A stretch of DNA of 33,545 bases from Mitsuaria sp. WAJ17 (GCF_014174515.1 NZ_JACJUG010000038.1:1-33545), one strand, 5' to 3'; positions 13,122-20,940 are shown, counted from the stretch's first letter. Notes: generated by a model from the sequence alone, not told the origin. Made by a program: numbers and translations.

Positions 13122-13568
13122 GGGGTGTCTCCGTCGGGGCGCTGCGCCGGGCGCGGTCGGCTGGCGTGGCAGTGAGCATTGGGGGGCGCGGCGCTGTCGG
13201 CCCCCACCGGGCATCCTAGCGCGCCACAGGCCCGCCTGCGACGTGGACCGGCCCTGCCGAGTGATTGCCAGCGAAAACCGCGATGGAATCCGCTGAATGG
13301 GCCATCGTCACCTACTGTTACTTCCGGCGGACCTGGCGCCTCCCCGCCCTCTCAAGGCCTGCGGGCTGGTCTCCATCGGCCTGGCGGAGGCCGGGGGAGC
13401 GGCGAGACCAGGACAGGGCAGGCGATTGAGATTGAACCTCCCGGGCCGCCCCGCACGAAGGCGGCCTGGTCGCGAGGCTCTGCGCAGCTCGGTCGGGGCA
13501 GCCAGGGTGTCGGGGCCCGGCCTGCCGGACGTGAGGGCCCGAGACTATTCCCAGGATGGCGAGCTACC
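13122..13568. other. Intergenic stretch with no supported gene; one nested hairpin
   Basis: No reading frame here has a family match or convincing start signals. The only structure I see is a nested inverted repeat: CTGGTCTC at 13366-13373 with GAGACCAG at 13404-13411, and GGCCT at 13378-13382 with AGGCC at 13388-13392 inside it. No T-run follows. It could be a chance product of high GC. Confidence 0.35.
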
Positions 13569-13958
13569 ATGCCGGCCATGATGGAACGGCTTCTCGAACG
13601 CCTGGAGCTCCTGGGGCGGATGCTACAGCCGCGGGCGTGCGCACGGCCGCTGGAGATCCTGCAGTCGGACGAGTGGAGGCTGGTGATCCAGGGCGGTCAC
13701 AGTCAGCTGTGCTTCGACCGGCGCCGGCAAGCGGTGACCAACGCGGGGCGTGTCGTGGTGGCCTTCGAGTCCATCGTGCAGGTCGTGGTGAGGCATCACC
13801 GGGGCAGCGACGACGCGCCGGAACGCTGGTCCGTGGCCCTGCAGGTGAACGGCTGGTTCGCCGATATCAGCGTGGGTTCCTCCGCCGATGACGTCGATGC
13901 CTCCATCGCGGCTGCACGCATCGCCACCCATGTCGGAAGGCCAGTGAAGGCCGGGTAG
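13569..13958 (+). CDS. Hypothetical protein, 129 aa
   Basis: No family is recognised. The chain has an N-terminal amphipathic helix (MMERLLERLELLGRMLQ), then a strand-rich region (WRLVIQGGHSQLCFDRRRQA, VVVAFESIVQVVVRHH, RWSVALQVNGWFADISVGSS) and a final helix (DVDASIAAARIATHVGR). The alternating strands followed by one helix resemble a small PH-like or cytoplasmic membrane-associated fold, but this is only a visual impression. Three ATGs (13569, 13578, 13581) are close together; the first is given, with a weak GGCGAG ahead of it. It converges on the DDAH-like gene. Confidence 0.6.
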   Translation: MPAMMERLLERLELLGRMLQPRACARPLEILQSDEWRLVIQGGHSQLCFDRRRQAVTNAGRVVVAFESIVQVVVRHHRGSDDAPERWSVALQVNGWFADISVGSSADDVDASIAAARIATHVGRPVKAG

Positions 13959-13984
13959 GGGCCAGGCTGGCGGCCCGCCGCCAT

Positions 13985-14764
13985 TCAGTCCCGCCAGAGC
14001 ACGTGCATGCAGGTGAGACCGGCCTCCATCTTCATGAACTCGCCGATGTCGATCGACTGCACGGCATGACCACGGGCGCGCAGGGCCCCGGCCGTGCACG
14101 GGCTGGCCGCATTCATGAACAGCTGCGTGCCGATCTTCAGCACGTTGGCCGCCCAGGGCTCCCCTGGCTCCGCGTGCAGCACCTTCAGGCCGGGCATGGC
14201 AGACAGGTCCACCCAGCCCGGCTGGGCCAGCACGGTGTGATCGTCCAGGGCCGTGACGCCGGTTTTGAGGTGCAGGCAGCCCGTCACCGGCACGGTCTGC
14301 ACGCAGTACCCCAGGGGGGTGAGCCAGTCCCGCAGCTGGGCGACGCCCGCAGCGTTGGTGCGCGAGGACAGGCCGACATAGAGCGTGCGCCCCAGGCGCA
14401 GCACGTCGCCGCCCTCCAGCGTGGCGGGCGCCTGCAGCGCGTGCACGGGGCGTCCGTCGAAGAGGCCCTGGCGGGCCAGGTCGGCCGCGAAGAGCGCGAC
14501 CTCGACCTGGCGCGAGGCGGCGCCGGGGCGGGTGAGGATCACGCACTCCGGCAGGGCGAGCACCACATCCTCGACGAAGAGGCTGTCAGGCAGGCCGGGC
14601 TGGGCAGGCAGGGCGATCACCTCGATGCCGCTGCTGGCCAGCGTGGCGCGATAGGTCTGGTGCTGGCGGGTGGCCTCGTCGAGGTGGATGGACTGGGCGG
14701 CGACGAAGGTGGTCTCGTAGCCCTGGAGGTCCTGCGCCGGCTCACGGGTGATGAGCGTGGTCAT
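13985..14764 (-). CDS. Dimethylarginine dimethylaminohydrolase-like amidinotransferase-fold hydrolase
   Basis: A 259-aa member of the DDAH/arginine-deiminase superfamily, which hydrolyses guanidino substrates such as methylated arginines to citrulline plus an amine. The expected active-site pieces are all visible: LPDSLFVEDVVL at 58-69 (D60, E65, D66), LEGGD at 116-120, CLHLKT at 163-168 with the catalytic His165, and AGLTCMHVL at 248-256 with the nucleophile Cys252. The length equals that of typical bacterial DDAH. The ATG at 14764 is followed directly by MTTLITREP, the usual opening. The gene is alone on this strand, between a hypothetical protein and an alpha/beta hydrolase. The exact substrate cannot be fixed from sequence. 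Confidence 0.85.
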   Translation of the reverse strand: MTTLITREPAQDLQGYETTFVAAQSIHLDEATRQHQTYRATLASSGIEVIALPAQPGLPDSLFVEDVVLALPECVILTRPGAASRQVEVALFAADLARQGLFDGRPVHALQAPATLEGGDVLRLGRTLYVGLSSRTNAAGVAQLRDWLTPLGYCVQTVPVTGCLHLKTGVTALDDHTVLAQPGWVDLSAMPGLKVLHAEPGEPWAANVLKIGTQLFMNAASPCTAGALRARGHAVQSIDIGEFMKMEAGLTCMHVLWRD

Positions 14765-14974
14765 GGTTTGGCTCCTGCCCCCGAGGGTGTGGGGGCGTGG
14801 GGCGCATCGTAGGCCGGGTGGTAGGGGCCGCTCGGCGCAATCGGGCAAGGCAGGCTCCGCAGCGGGCGAATGCGCCGGCTGTCGGGGGCTGCGCACGTGT
14901 ATCGTGTGCGGGCGCGCCAGTTCGAGCCAGGCCGGGGAGGCGCGGGGCGTCTTAGCCGTGTTCAGGGAGGTGGG

Positions 14975-15913
14975 GTGACTTCTATCCGTATGCAGCAGCG
15001 ATTGGCCGGCCACTCGGCGTCCCGGGGCGGCGCCCTGGCTGCGATGGCCTTTCTGGGGGCGCTGCTGGGCGCGGGCCCCTGGGCGCCAGCGGTCGCGGCC
15101 ACGCCGGAGCCCTCGGTCCAGGAGGGGCTGGCGTACTGTCCCCGGGCCGGCGTCGAGCCCCTGCGCCTGGACCTGGCCGTGCCAGGGACGCCAGCCCCGC
15201 CGGGCGGGCGTCCCATGATCCTGCTGGTGCATGGCGGCGGCTGGGTGGCCGGGTCCCGACGGGACTATGCGCCGCTGATCCGCAGTCTGGCCCGCTGGGG
15301 CCTGGTGGCGGCCAGCCTGGACTACCGGCTGGCCCCACAGGCGCACTGGCCGGCCCAGGGCGAGGACATCCGCTGCGCCTTGCGCTGGATGCGCCACCAT
15401 GCGGTGCAGTGGGGCGGTCGCGGCAATCGCCTGGCCCTGCTGGGCGGATCGGCCGGGGCCCATCTGGCGGCGTTGGTGGCGCTGCAGCCCGGGCCGTCCC
15501 TGACCGGCGATGCCCCCTGGGCCGGGGAGGCGGAGTCGGTGCAGGCCCTGGTCCTCCATGGGGGCGGCTATGAGTTGCGGGAAGCGCCTGGGGCCCCGTC
15601 GGCATTCAGCAAGGGCCAGCACGACAACCTGCGAGCCCTGCTGGGGCAGCCGCCGGATGCGGCGCTGCTGTCCGACCTCAGCCCGCTGCGCTGGTTGCGG
15701 GCGGATGCGCCGCCCCTGTTTCTTGTGCACGGGCAGCGTGATGCCGTGGTCCCGGTGGCGCAGTCCCGGCACCTGCATGCCGAGGCCCTGCGCCTGGGCG
15801 TGCCCGCGGAGCTGTGTGTGATCCCGGACGCCGGGCATGCCGACTTCGGCAGCGCTGCGGACCTCGTGGGCGCGCGCCTGCGGGACTTCCTGAGCCGCCA
15901 TCTGGCCCGGTGA
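14975..15913 (+). CDS. Exported alpha/beta hydrolase (HSL/BD-FAE-like esterase)
   Basis: About 312 aa. After a signal peptide (AMAFLGALLGAGPWAPAVAA) comes an alpha/beta-hydrolase domain with the oxyanion motif HGGGW at about 86-90, the nucleophile elbow GGSAGAH at about 157-163, the acid in HGQRDAVVP, and the catalytic His in DAGHADF. The HGGGW plus GxSAG pair places it with hormone-sensitive-lipase-like or BD-FAE/kynurenine-formamidase-like esterases. I prefer the GTG at 14975 because AGGGAGG sits just upstream (14964-14970); the first ATG (14990) has no ribosome binding site at a usable distance. The gene is monocistronic in appearance. The substrate is unknown. Confidence 0.85.
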   Translation: MTSIRMQQRLAGHSASRGGALAAMAFLGALLGAGPWAPAVAATPEPSVQEGLAYCPRAGVEPLRLDLAVPGTPAPPGGRPMILLVHGGGWVAGSRRDYAPLIRSLARWGLVAASLDYRLAPQAHWPAQGEDIRCALRWMRHHAVQWGGRGNRLALLGGSAGAHLAALVALQPGPSLTGDAPWAGEAESVQALVLHGGGYELREAPGAPSAFSKGQHDNLRALLGQPPDAALLSDLSPLRWLRADAPPLFLVHGQRDAVVPVAQSRHLHAEALRLGVPAELCVIPDAGHADFGSAADLVGARLRDFLSRHLAR

Positions 15914-16047
15914 CGCGGTCGTCGGCGAGGGGCCTGAGCCTGTCCTGAGTCCCCCGACGCCAGTCGGTCGCCAGGCTGCGAAGTGGCGTGGCCCGTCGGT
16001 TGCCCAGCCTCCTCCTGGCTGTCCAATCCCGGCACCCTCAGCCTTGG

Positions 16048-16161
16048 CTCGAGATCGCGCAGCACGGCCGGCTGCTGGCGCGGGCGCAGGGCCAGGTCTT
16101 GACCCTGCGCGACCGCTACACCATCGAGGTGCTGGCCGGCAACGAGGACTGGGCCGCGCTC
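16048..16161 (+). pseudogene. LURP-one-related gene fragment
   Basis: The plus strand encodes LEIAQHGRLLARAQGQVLTL followed by RDRYTIEVLAGNED. This lines up without gaps with the C-terminal segment FELSQGGALLARAQGKLLTL / RDRHQIEVLGGDER of the intact LURP-one gene at 11441-11947. Only this roughly 38-codon C-terminal piece is left; the rest of the domain is absent, and the 3' end meets the end of the TetR gene. It is a broken paralogue or a leftover of a duplication. Confidence 0.7.
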
Positions 16162-16843
16162 AGGCGGACAGGGCGCCCCGCCAGTACTCGCCCAAGGCAG
16201 CCCGCAGCTCCTGGCGGAAGTCCGGTCGGATGGGGGCGAAGGCGGGATCGCTGAGCAGCTGGCGCAGCTGGGGCGGGTAGTCCAGGGTCTGCCACAGGCC
16301 GCGGGTGAGGGCGTAGCTGCGCATCAGCAGGCTCACGCCCCGCCCGGCGGGCAGCTGAAGTGCCGCCTCCAGGGAGGCGCCCGTGCGGGTCAGGCCCTGC
16401 ACCAGGTCCATCTTGAACTGGCGCAGCTGCGCGTCGCTGAGGTTCTGCTCCAGCACGCTATAGGCCATGGCGTCCAGGCGCAGCAGCTCGGGCCGCGCGT
16501 CGAGGTAGGCCACGAAGCCATCGACGAAGTGCGCCAGGGCGAGTGCCGGGGAGGCCGGCGCGGCAAAGACCTGGTGCACGGCCTGCAGCAGGCCGGCGAA
16601 GTCCTCCGCCAGGAGGGCGACAAAGATCTCTTCCTTGGTCTTGAAGTAGAGGTAGACCGTGCCCTTGGCCAGCCCGGCCGCCTGCGCGATCTGGGCGGCC
16701 GAGGGCAACTGGCGGCTGTCGGCGATGAAGAGGGCGCGGGCGGCGGCCAGGATGTCGGCACGGCGGGCGGCCTTGTCCTCGCCATCCAGGGCGCGGGCCT
16801 TCTGCAGCCGGGCGGTGGGCGTGCCAGCCTGGGTCTTGCTCAT
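16160..16843 (-). CDS. TetR/AcrR-family transcriptional regulator
   Basis: A 227-aa regulator. The N-terminal DNA-binding domain lies at about residues 28-75: RRADILAAARALFIADSRQL, then the helix-turn-helix AAQIAQAAGLAKGTVYLYFK and the TKEEIFVALL end. The C-terminal ligand/dimer domain is all-helical, with no diagnostic motif. Its ATG overlaps the stop of the NAD(P)-binding gene by four bases (ATGA), so the two are translationally coupled. It is the last gene of the SDR - oxidoreductase - TetR group. The TGACCA-n-TGGTCA sites at the head of that group (18386-18431) are natural candidates for its operator, which would make it an autorepressor. That link is inference. Confidence 0.9.
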   Translation of the reverse strand: MSKTQAGTPTARLQKARALDGEDKAARRADILAAARALFIADSRQLPSAAQIAQAAGLAKGTVYLYFKTKEEIFVALLAEDFAGLLQAVHQVFAAPASPALALAHFVDGFVAYLDARPELLRLDAMAYSVLEQNLSDAQLRQFKMDLVQGLTRTGASLEAALQLPAGRGVSLLMRSYALTRGLWQTLDYPPQLRQLLSDPAFAPIRPDFRQELRAALGEYWRGALSA

Positions 16844-17478
16844 GCCTGCAGGGCCTCCGAGGGAATGATCTGCAGCCCTGGCCGGCCCTCGCGGACCGCG
16901 TCATACAGGGCACGGGCCACGCGCTCGGTCCGGACCGGCCGCCAGCCCCGCGGCAGCAGGGGGCCCAGGCCGCGGCTCAGGGCCAGGGCCAGGGTCTCGC
17001 CGGGACGAGGGTCCGGCCTCGGGCCGCCGTCCAGCAGGGACGGGCGGACGCATGCGAGAGACTCGAAGCCCAGGGCCTGCAGCGCCAGCTCCGTCTCTCC
17101 CTTGACCCGCAGGTAGAGGCCGCGGCTGTGCGCATCGGCCCCCAGCGAGGACACGAAACCGCAGCGCGGCGTTCCCGCGTGTCGTGCCAGGCGGCAGGCG
17201 GCAAGGACGTAGTCATGGTCCACCCGCCGGAAGGCCTCGGGCGAGCCGGCCTGGCGCAGCGTGGTGCCCAGGGCGCAGAGCACGGCGTCGGCACGCCACC
17301 AGGGCGCGTTGGCGGGCAACTGCTCGTAGTCGATCGGGGGGGTGAGCAAGCGCGGCTGCGTGGGCAGGGGCCGGCGCGTGGGCGCAACCACCTGGCTCAC
17401 CGCGGGGTCCGCCAGGGCCAGGGCCAGCAGCTGCTGGCCGACCAGGCCGGTGCAGCCGAGGAGGAGAAGGGTGCTCAT
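16840..17478 (-). CDS. NAD(P)-binding (atypical SDR) protein
   Basis: A 212-aa Rossmann-fold protein of the short NAD(P)H-binding, HTATIP2/YtfG-like type. The dinucleotide site is MSTLLLLGCTGLVGQQLLAL (GxTGxxG at 8-14). Other recognisable parts are the ADAVLCALGTTLRQAGS loop, the GFVSSLGADA strand, YLRVKGETELAL with the lysine of the usual YxxxK-like position, and the C-terminal RVARALYDAV. The ATG at 17478 is chosen because the Rossmann motif starts there; upstream codons are unlike the family. It overlaps the TetR gene by four bases and follows the SDR gene by 81 bases on the same strand. The substrate is unknown. Confidence 0.85.
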   Translation of the reverse strand: MSTLLLLGCTGLVGQQLLALALADPAVSQVVAPTRRPLPTQPRLLTPPIDYEQLPANAPWWRADAVLCALGTTLRQAGSPEAFRRVDHDYVLAACRLARHAGTPRCGFVSSLGADAHSRGLYLRVKGETELALQALGFESLACVRPSLLDGGPRPDPRPGETLALALSRGLGPLLPRGWRPVRTERVARALYDAVREGRPGLQIIPSEALQA

Positions 17479-17559
17479 GGCCGGGGATGTTGCTGTGGGA
17501 CTTCGCGCGAGGATGGCGGGTGCCGCCATGGTAGCCGGGCCGGCCGTCGCGCTCGCCCC

Positions 17560-18366
17560 TCAGTTCGCCATCAGACGATGCGCCATCCAGGTCTGCACGC
17601 GGCGGGGCACCAGCCGGGCGCTCCAGACGGTCAGCTTGTTGCCCAGTCCCGGCACTACGCTGGGCGTGCCCGCCTTCAGCGCCCGCAGGCCCGTGGCCGC
17701 CACTGGGCGTGACCTCATCATCAGCAGGCGCTGGTAGAGCGTGGGCCGCTGCCCGGACACCGCCAGGAAGTTAGTGGCGGTGATGCCCGGCGAGAGCACG
17801 CTCACCTTCACGCCCTGCGGCGCGAGCTCGGCATTGAGCGCCTCGCCGAAGAGCAGCACATAGGCCTTGCTGGCCGCGTAGGCCGCATAGGTGGGCGTGG
17901 CCTGATAGCCGCCGATGCTGGCTACCAGCAGGATGTGGCCGCGGCCGCGGCGTGCCATGTCGGCGCCGAAGACATGGGTCAGCTCGGTGAGGCTGGCCGT
18001 ATTGAGCTGCAGCATGTCCAGGGTGCGGTCCAGCGGCTGGGCCAGCAGCGGACCGTAGAGGCCGTAGCCCGCGTTGTTGATGAGGATGTCGATGGGGATG
18101 CCGTGGCCGTCCAGGCGCCGCTTCAGCGCGCTGCCGGCGCCCGGCTGAGCCAGGTCCACGCCTTCGACCACCACCTCGACGCCATGCCGCGCCCGCAGCT
18201 CGGCGGCCAGGGCCTCCATGGGCTCGGTGCGCCGCGCCGCCAGCACCAGGTTCACGCCCTGCTCGGCCAGCAGGGTGGCGAAGTCCACGCCGAAGCCGCT
18301 GGAGGCGCCCGTCACCAGGGCCCATTGGCCGGACCATTCGCCGGCTTGCTTGCTCGTCTTGCTCAT
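17560..18366 (-). CDS. Short-chain dehydrogenase/reductase
   Basis: A 268-aa classical SDR. Cofactor motif TGASSGFG is at 19-26, NNAG at 97-100, and the catalytic set N122, S150, Y163, K167 is present (YAASK). R45 in AARR after beta-2 suggests NADP(H) preference. The C-terminal part (LVPRRVQTWMAHRLMAN) is basic and helical, as in SDRs that act on lipids or at membranes. An ATG at 18378 lies four codons upstream; I chose 18366, the MSKTSK start. It is the first gene of a likely three-gene operon with the NAD(P)-binding protein and TetR, behind a promoter with two palindromic operators. The substrate cannot be deduced. Confidence 0.9.
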   Translation of the reverse strand: MSKTSKQAGEWSGQWALVTGASSGFGVDFATLLAEQGVNLVLAARRTEPMEALAAELRARHGVEVVVEGVDLAQPGAGSALKRRLDGHGIPIDILINNAGYGLYGPLLAQPLDRTLDMLQLNTASLTELTHVFGADMARRGRGHILLVASIGGYQATPTYAAYAASKAYVLLFGEALNAELAPQGVKVSVLSPGITATNFLAVSGQRPTLYQRLLMMRSRPVAATGLRALKAGTPSVVPGLGNKLTVWSARLVPRRVQTWMAHRLMAN

Positions 18367-18385
18367 CACGCGCTCCACTGTTAAA

Positions 18386-18398
18386 TGACCAATGGTCA
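18386..18398. promoter_or_regulatory. Palindromic operator 1 (TGACCA-A-TGGTCA)
   Basis: A perfect 6+1+6 palindrome 20 bases upstream of the SDR ATG. It lies downstream of the predicted -10, where a bound repressor would block elongation. Its flanks (AAA on the left, GTTG on the right) match those of operator 2. Confidence 0.75.
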
Positions 18399-18410
18399 GT
18401 TGATGCGTGA

Positions 18411-18439
18411 ATTTGAAATGACCAGTGGTCAGTTGTCAA
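18411..18439 (-). promoter_or_regulatory. Promoter of the SDR operon
   Basis: On the minus strand a perfect TTGACA (18434-18439) is followed after 17 bases by TCAAAT (18411-18416), a four-of-six -10. Operator 2 fills most of the spacer, and operator 1 lies just downstream of the expected start point. Confidence 0.6.
18419..18431. promoter_or_regulatory. Palindromic operator 2 (TGACCA-G-TGGTCA)
   Basis: A second perfect 6+1+6 palindrome, 33 bases (about three helical turns) from operator 1 and in the same sequence context. It lies between the -35 and -10 of the SDR promoter. It is of the type bound by TetR-family dimers. Confidence 0.75.
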
Positions 18440-18780
18440 GCGTGTCAGGGCCGAGCCGGGCCGGCTGCTGCGTGAAGGTCCTCACGAAGCGGCGGGGAGC
18501 GCGATGCGCGGGATGCGCGGGAGGAGGGGAGTGGGCAGAGGGGGATGGCTGGCGGGCCTGGCCGGCGGCCATGCCGCCATGGCCTGCACAGGCGCCAGGC
18601 GTGGTCCGTACGGGTCTTGCGGGCGGCAAGGCCAGGGATGTCCAGCCGGGCATGAAGGCCGGGGGAGGCCTGCTGGGCGGGCGCGGGGTCACTGCGCCTA
18701 CCCGTGGTGTGGGCAGCGGCCTGGCGCCGAGCCAGCTGCCGACGCGGAGCCCGGGCGCCAGCGGGAGTCGGCCTGGGCGA
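18440..18780. other. Intergenic stretch without a supported gene
   Basis: About 340 bases of very GC-rich DNA between the SDR promoter and the end of the DUF3395 repeat gene. I see no family match, no ribosome binding site in front of a plausible frame, and no terminator with a T-run. Long open frames on the plus strand here are explained by base composition. Confidence 0.4.
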
Positions 18781-19746
18781 TCAGGGCAGGCGCAGCGTAT
18801 CGCGCTCGCTCACGCGCACTTCCTGCGCTGGGCCGTTGCCGAAGCTGTAGCTGACGATGAGGATCTTGCGCTGGCCGGGGTAGGGGTCGCCGCCGCCCAA
18901 CTGGTTGTCGACATAGACCTCGAGGCTCTGGCCGTTGCGCATCAGCTTGCGCAGCCGGTCGGTGATGTCCCAGTCGCGCCCGCTGGCGCCGTAGGTGGCG
19001 CGCAGGATGCGCAGGTTGCCCCGCTCCTCGCGGCCGTGCCAGCCGCCGCGCCAGTTGCTGTCGCCCCAGTTGCCGCCGCCCCAGCCGGTGAACTGGTTGC
19101 CGTCGATGTGGCTGAACTCCTCATACTCGAAGGTCCGCACGTCGCCGCCACGGCCGCGGGCATAGATGCGCAGGGTCTTGCGGTGGCCGGGGTCGGGATC
19201 GACACCGAAGAGGTCGTTGGTGATGCGCACGCGGGCATCGCTGCGTGCCAGTTCCCTGAGGCGCGGGGTCACGTCCACATTGCGCTCGGGGGTGCCGTAG
19301 CGGGCCTGGAGGATCTGGTAGTCGCCGTCGTCGCCGTCGCGGCGGCGGGGCACCTCGGGGTCGGCGTTCCAGCCGCCCTCCCAGCGCTCGTGGCCCCAGT
19401 TGCCGCGGCCCCAGCCGATGAACTGGTTGCCGTCGATGTGGCTGAACTCCTCGTAGTCGAAGGTGCGAGTCCGGCCGTCCTGACCTTGGGCGATGATGCG
19501 CAGGGTCTTGCGATGGCCCGGGGCGGGGTCGATGCCGAAGAGGTCATTGGTGATGCGCACCCGGCGGTCCTCGCGGGCCAGCTCGCGCAGGCGGGGGGTG
19601 ACGTCCACATTGCGATCTGCCGTGCCGTAGCGGGCCTGGAGGATCTTGTAGTCGCCATCGTCGCGGTCGGCACGGGCCAGGCCGGTGAAGGAGCCCAGCA
19701 GGGCGGTGGCGAGGCTGGATTGCAGCAGCTGTCTTCTGTTCTTCAT
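18781..19746 (-). CDS. Exported protein with three DUF3395-like repeats
   Basis: A 321-aa protein with a signal peptide ending FTGLARA (about residue 26); the NRRQLLQ start makes a Tat route possible. The mature chain is built from repeats that match the DUF3395 domain known from the C-terminus of eukaryotic DnaJ-like proteins: YKILQARYGTADRNVDVTPR at 33, a near-identical copy at 143, and a diverged copy (LRILRATYGASGRDWDITDR) at 245. Copies 1 and 2 are exactly 110 residues apart and also share DYEEFSHIDGNQF and a Trp/Gly-rich segment (GWGRGNWGHERWEGGW / GWGGGNWGDSNWRGGW). The ATG at 19746 has GGAG six bases upstream. The cellular role is unknown; the domain is probably a small beta-sandwich. 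Confidence 0.85.
   Translation of the reverse strand: MKNRRQLLQSSLATALLGSFTGLARADRDDGDYKILQARYGTADRNVDVTPRLRELAREDRRVRITNDLFGIDPAPGHRKTLRIIAQGQDGRTRTFDYEEFSHIDGNQFIGWGRGNWGHERWEGGWNADPEVPRRRDGDDGDYQILQARYGTPERNVDVTPRLRELARSDARVRITNDLFGVDPDPGHRKTLRIYARGRGGDVRTFEYEEFSHIDGNQFTGWGGGNWGDSNWRGGWHGREERGNLRILRATYGASGRDWDITDRLRKLMRNGQSLEVYVDNQLGGGDPYPGQRKILIVSYSFGNGPAQEVRVSERDTLRLP
19057..19320 (-). repeat. Second copy of an internal 330-bp tandem duplication
   Basis: This segment (residues 143-230 of the DUF3395 repeat protein) repeats the segment at 19387-19650 (residues 33-120) with a period of 330 bases. Protein identity between the two is very high over the first ~50 residues, which points to a recent duplication or gene conversion inside the gene. 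Confidence 0.75.
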
Positions 19747-19992
19747 GGTCTGTCTCCAGGGGCGGAAATGCGGGAGTGCGGCCCTTCTGGCCTTGCCTCA
19801 ACGGGGCGGGGCGCAGTCTGGCGGACGCGCGGTGCACATCCGGGCAGTATCGCGCCACCGCTGCCCCTGACGAGGGGACCGCCCGCCTCGCCCTGTGCAG
19901 CGCAGACGAACTGGTGGCCCCGCTCGGCGGGCTCGCGCAGGACGGCGCGGCGCGCGAACACCCCGCCCGCCCTGCCGTGAAGCGATGCCCGG

Positions 19993-20140
19993 TGAACGCG
20001 GCGACCCTTGAGGGGCGCCGAGAGCTGCTGCAGCGAGTGCTGGCCCAGTGGGGAGCGCCACCCTGGCGGCGACGAGCTGGTCTACCTGCTGGAGGGCGAG
20101 GTGGAGATGCTGGTCGAGCAGAGCAGCGGCCTGCAGCGCA
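19993..20140 (+). pseudogene. Cupin-domain gene remnant (frameshifted)
   Basis: One frame near 20050-20140 encodes SGERHPGGDELVYLLEGEVE followed by MLVEQ, the first conserved motif of a small cupin barrel. A different frame just upstream gives VNAATLEGRRELLQRVLAQW, which could be its N-terminus, so a frameshift near 20045 is likely. The second cupin motif is missing; the next sequence leads into the YbjQ gene. About 245 bases further upstream (19747-19992) hold nothing else I can name. The call rests on one motif only. Confidence 0.4.
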
Positions 20141-20233
20141 CCCACCGCGGCGGTCCAGGCGCCCGGCCTTCCGCTACCATTCGGCGGACACAAGAATGGG
20201 CCGCCGCAGACGGCGGCCAGGCGAGGGCAGGGA

Positions 20234-20590
20234 ATGATCACCACCACGACCACGAGCATCGATGGCGCCACCATCAGCCGCTACCTGGGCATCGTCACCG
20301 GCGAGGTGATCCTGGGCACCCACCTGTTCAGCGACATGGCGGCGGACTTCCGGGACCGCTTCGGCGGTCGCGTCGGTGGCTACGAGCGGAACCTCGCCCA
20401 GGCGCGCAGCCAGGCCCTGCGCAAGATGCAGACCCAGGCCATGGAGCAGGGCGGCAATGCCGTCGTCGGCGTCAAGCTGGACTACGAAACCGTGGGCCCG
20501 CAAGCCAGCCTGCTGATGGTCACGGCCTGCGGCACCGCAGTGCTGGCTGAGCGCGTGGGGCCGGCCCCCTCCGCCTCCGGGGGCGCATGA
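20234..20590 (+). CDS. YbjQ-family (UPF0145/DUF74) protein
   Basis: A 118-aa member of the YbjQ/UPF0145 family, pentamer-forming small proteins of unknown biochemical role. Diagnostic segments are GIVTGEVILGTHLFSDMAAD, the R-rich turn RDRFGGRVGGYERNL, the helix ARSQALRKMQTQAMEQGGNA and the strand VVGVKLDYETVG. The start at 20234 is preceded closely by GGCAGGGA. The stop overlaps the ATG of the next membrane protein (ATGA), so the product may act with that protein. It heads a long co-directional gene run. Confidence 0.9.
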   Translation: MITTTTTSIDGATISRYLGIVTGEVILGTHLFSDMAADFRDRFGGRVGGYERNLAQARSQALRKMQTQAMEQGGNAVVGVKLDYETVGPQASLLMVTACGTAVLAERVGPAPSASGGA

Positions 20591-20940
20591 TGTACCTCGC
20601 CCTGATGGCGCTGCTGCTGGCGGGCCTGGCCTGGCTGGGCTGGCGGCTCTGGCATTCGCCTTACCGCCGCGCCGCGATGGCCGGCCTGGCCGCCGGGGCC
20701 GTGGTGGTCCTGCTGCTGCCCTTCTTCTACGGCTTCCTGTTCGGCTTCACCTTCCTGCACGGCTCCGCCAGGCCGGGCTTCGAGGCCGGCTTCTACTGCG
20801 CTGTGCTGGCCGTCTGGTTCCTGGCGCCGATGGTGCTGCCCCTGGCCATGCTGGGCGGAGTGGCCTGGCAGCGGCTGCGGCATCGGCGCGTGGACGGCCC
20901 GCGAATTCCCTGGCGACACCTTTCAAGGACAAGCCCATGA
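20587..20940 (+). CDS. Small membrane protein, 117 aa
   Basis: Three apolar segments are visible: residues 3-20 (YLALMALLLAGLAWLGWRL), about 33-57 (GLAAGAVVVLLLPFFYGFLF) and about 75-96 (VLAVWFLAPMVLPLAMLGGV), with a basic C-terminal tail (WQRLRHRRVDGPR). No family is recognised. It overlaps the YbjQ stop and the next gene start by four bases each (ATGA), so it is translationally coupled on both sides. Confidence 0.8.
   Translation: MMYLALMALLLAGLAWLGWRLWHSPYRRAAMAGLAAGAVVVLLLPFFYGFLFGFTFLHGSARPGFEAGFYCAVLAVWFLAPMVLPLAMLGGVAWQRLRHRRVDGPRIPWRHLSRTSP

Noticed and set aside
13366..13411. Nested inverted repeat as a riboswitch or small RNA
   Set aside because: The stems are 8 and 5 bp in very GC-rich DNA, no T-run follows and no known class fits, so chance is a good explanation.
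18385..19980. 531-codon open frame on the plus strand
   Set aside because: It is antisense to the DUF3395 repeat gene; its repeated AVAGLEDLVVAVVAV-like segments only mirror the repeats on the other strand.
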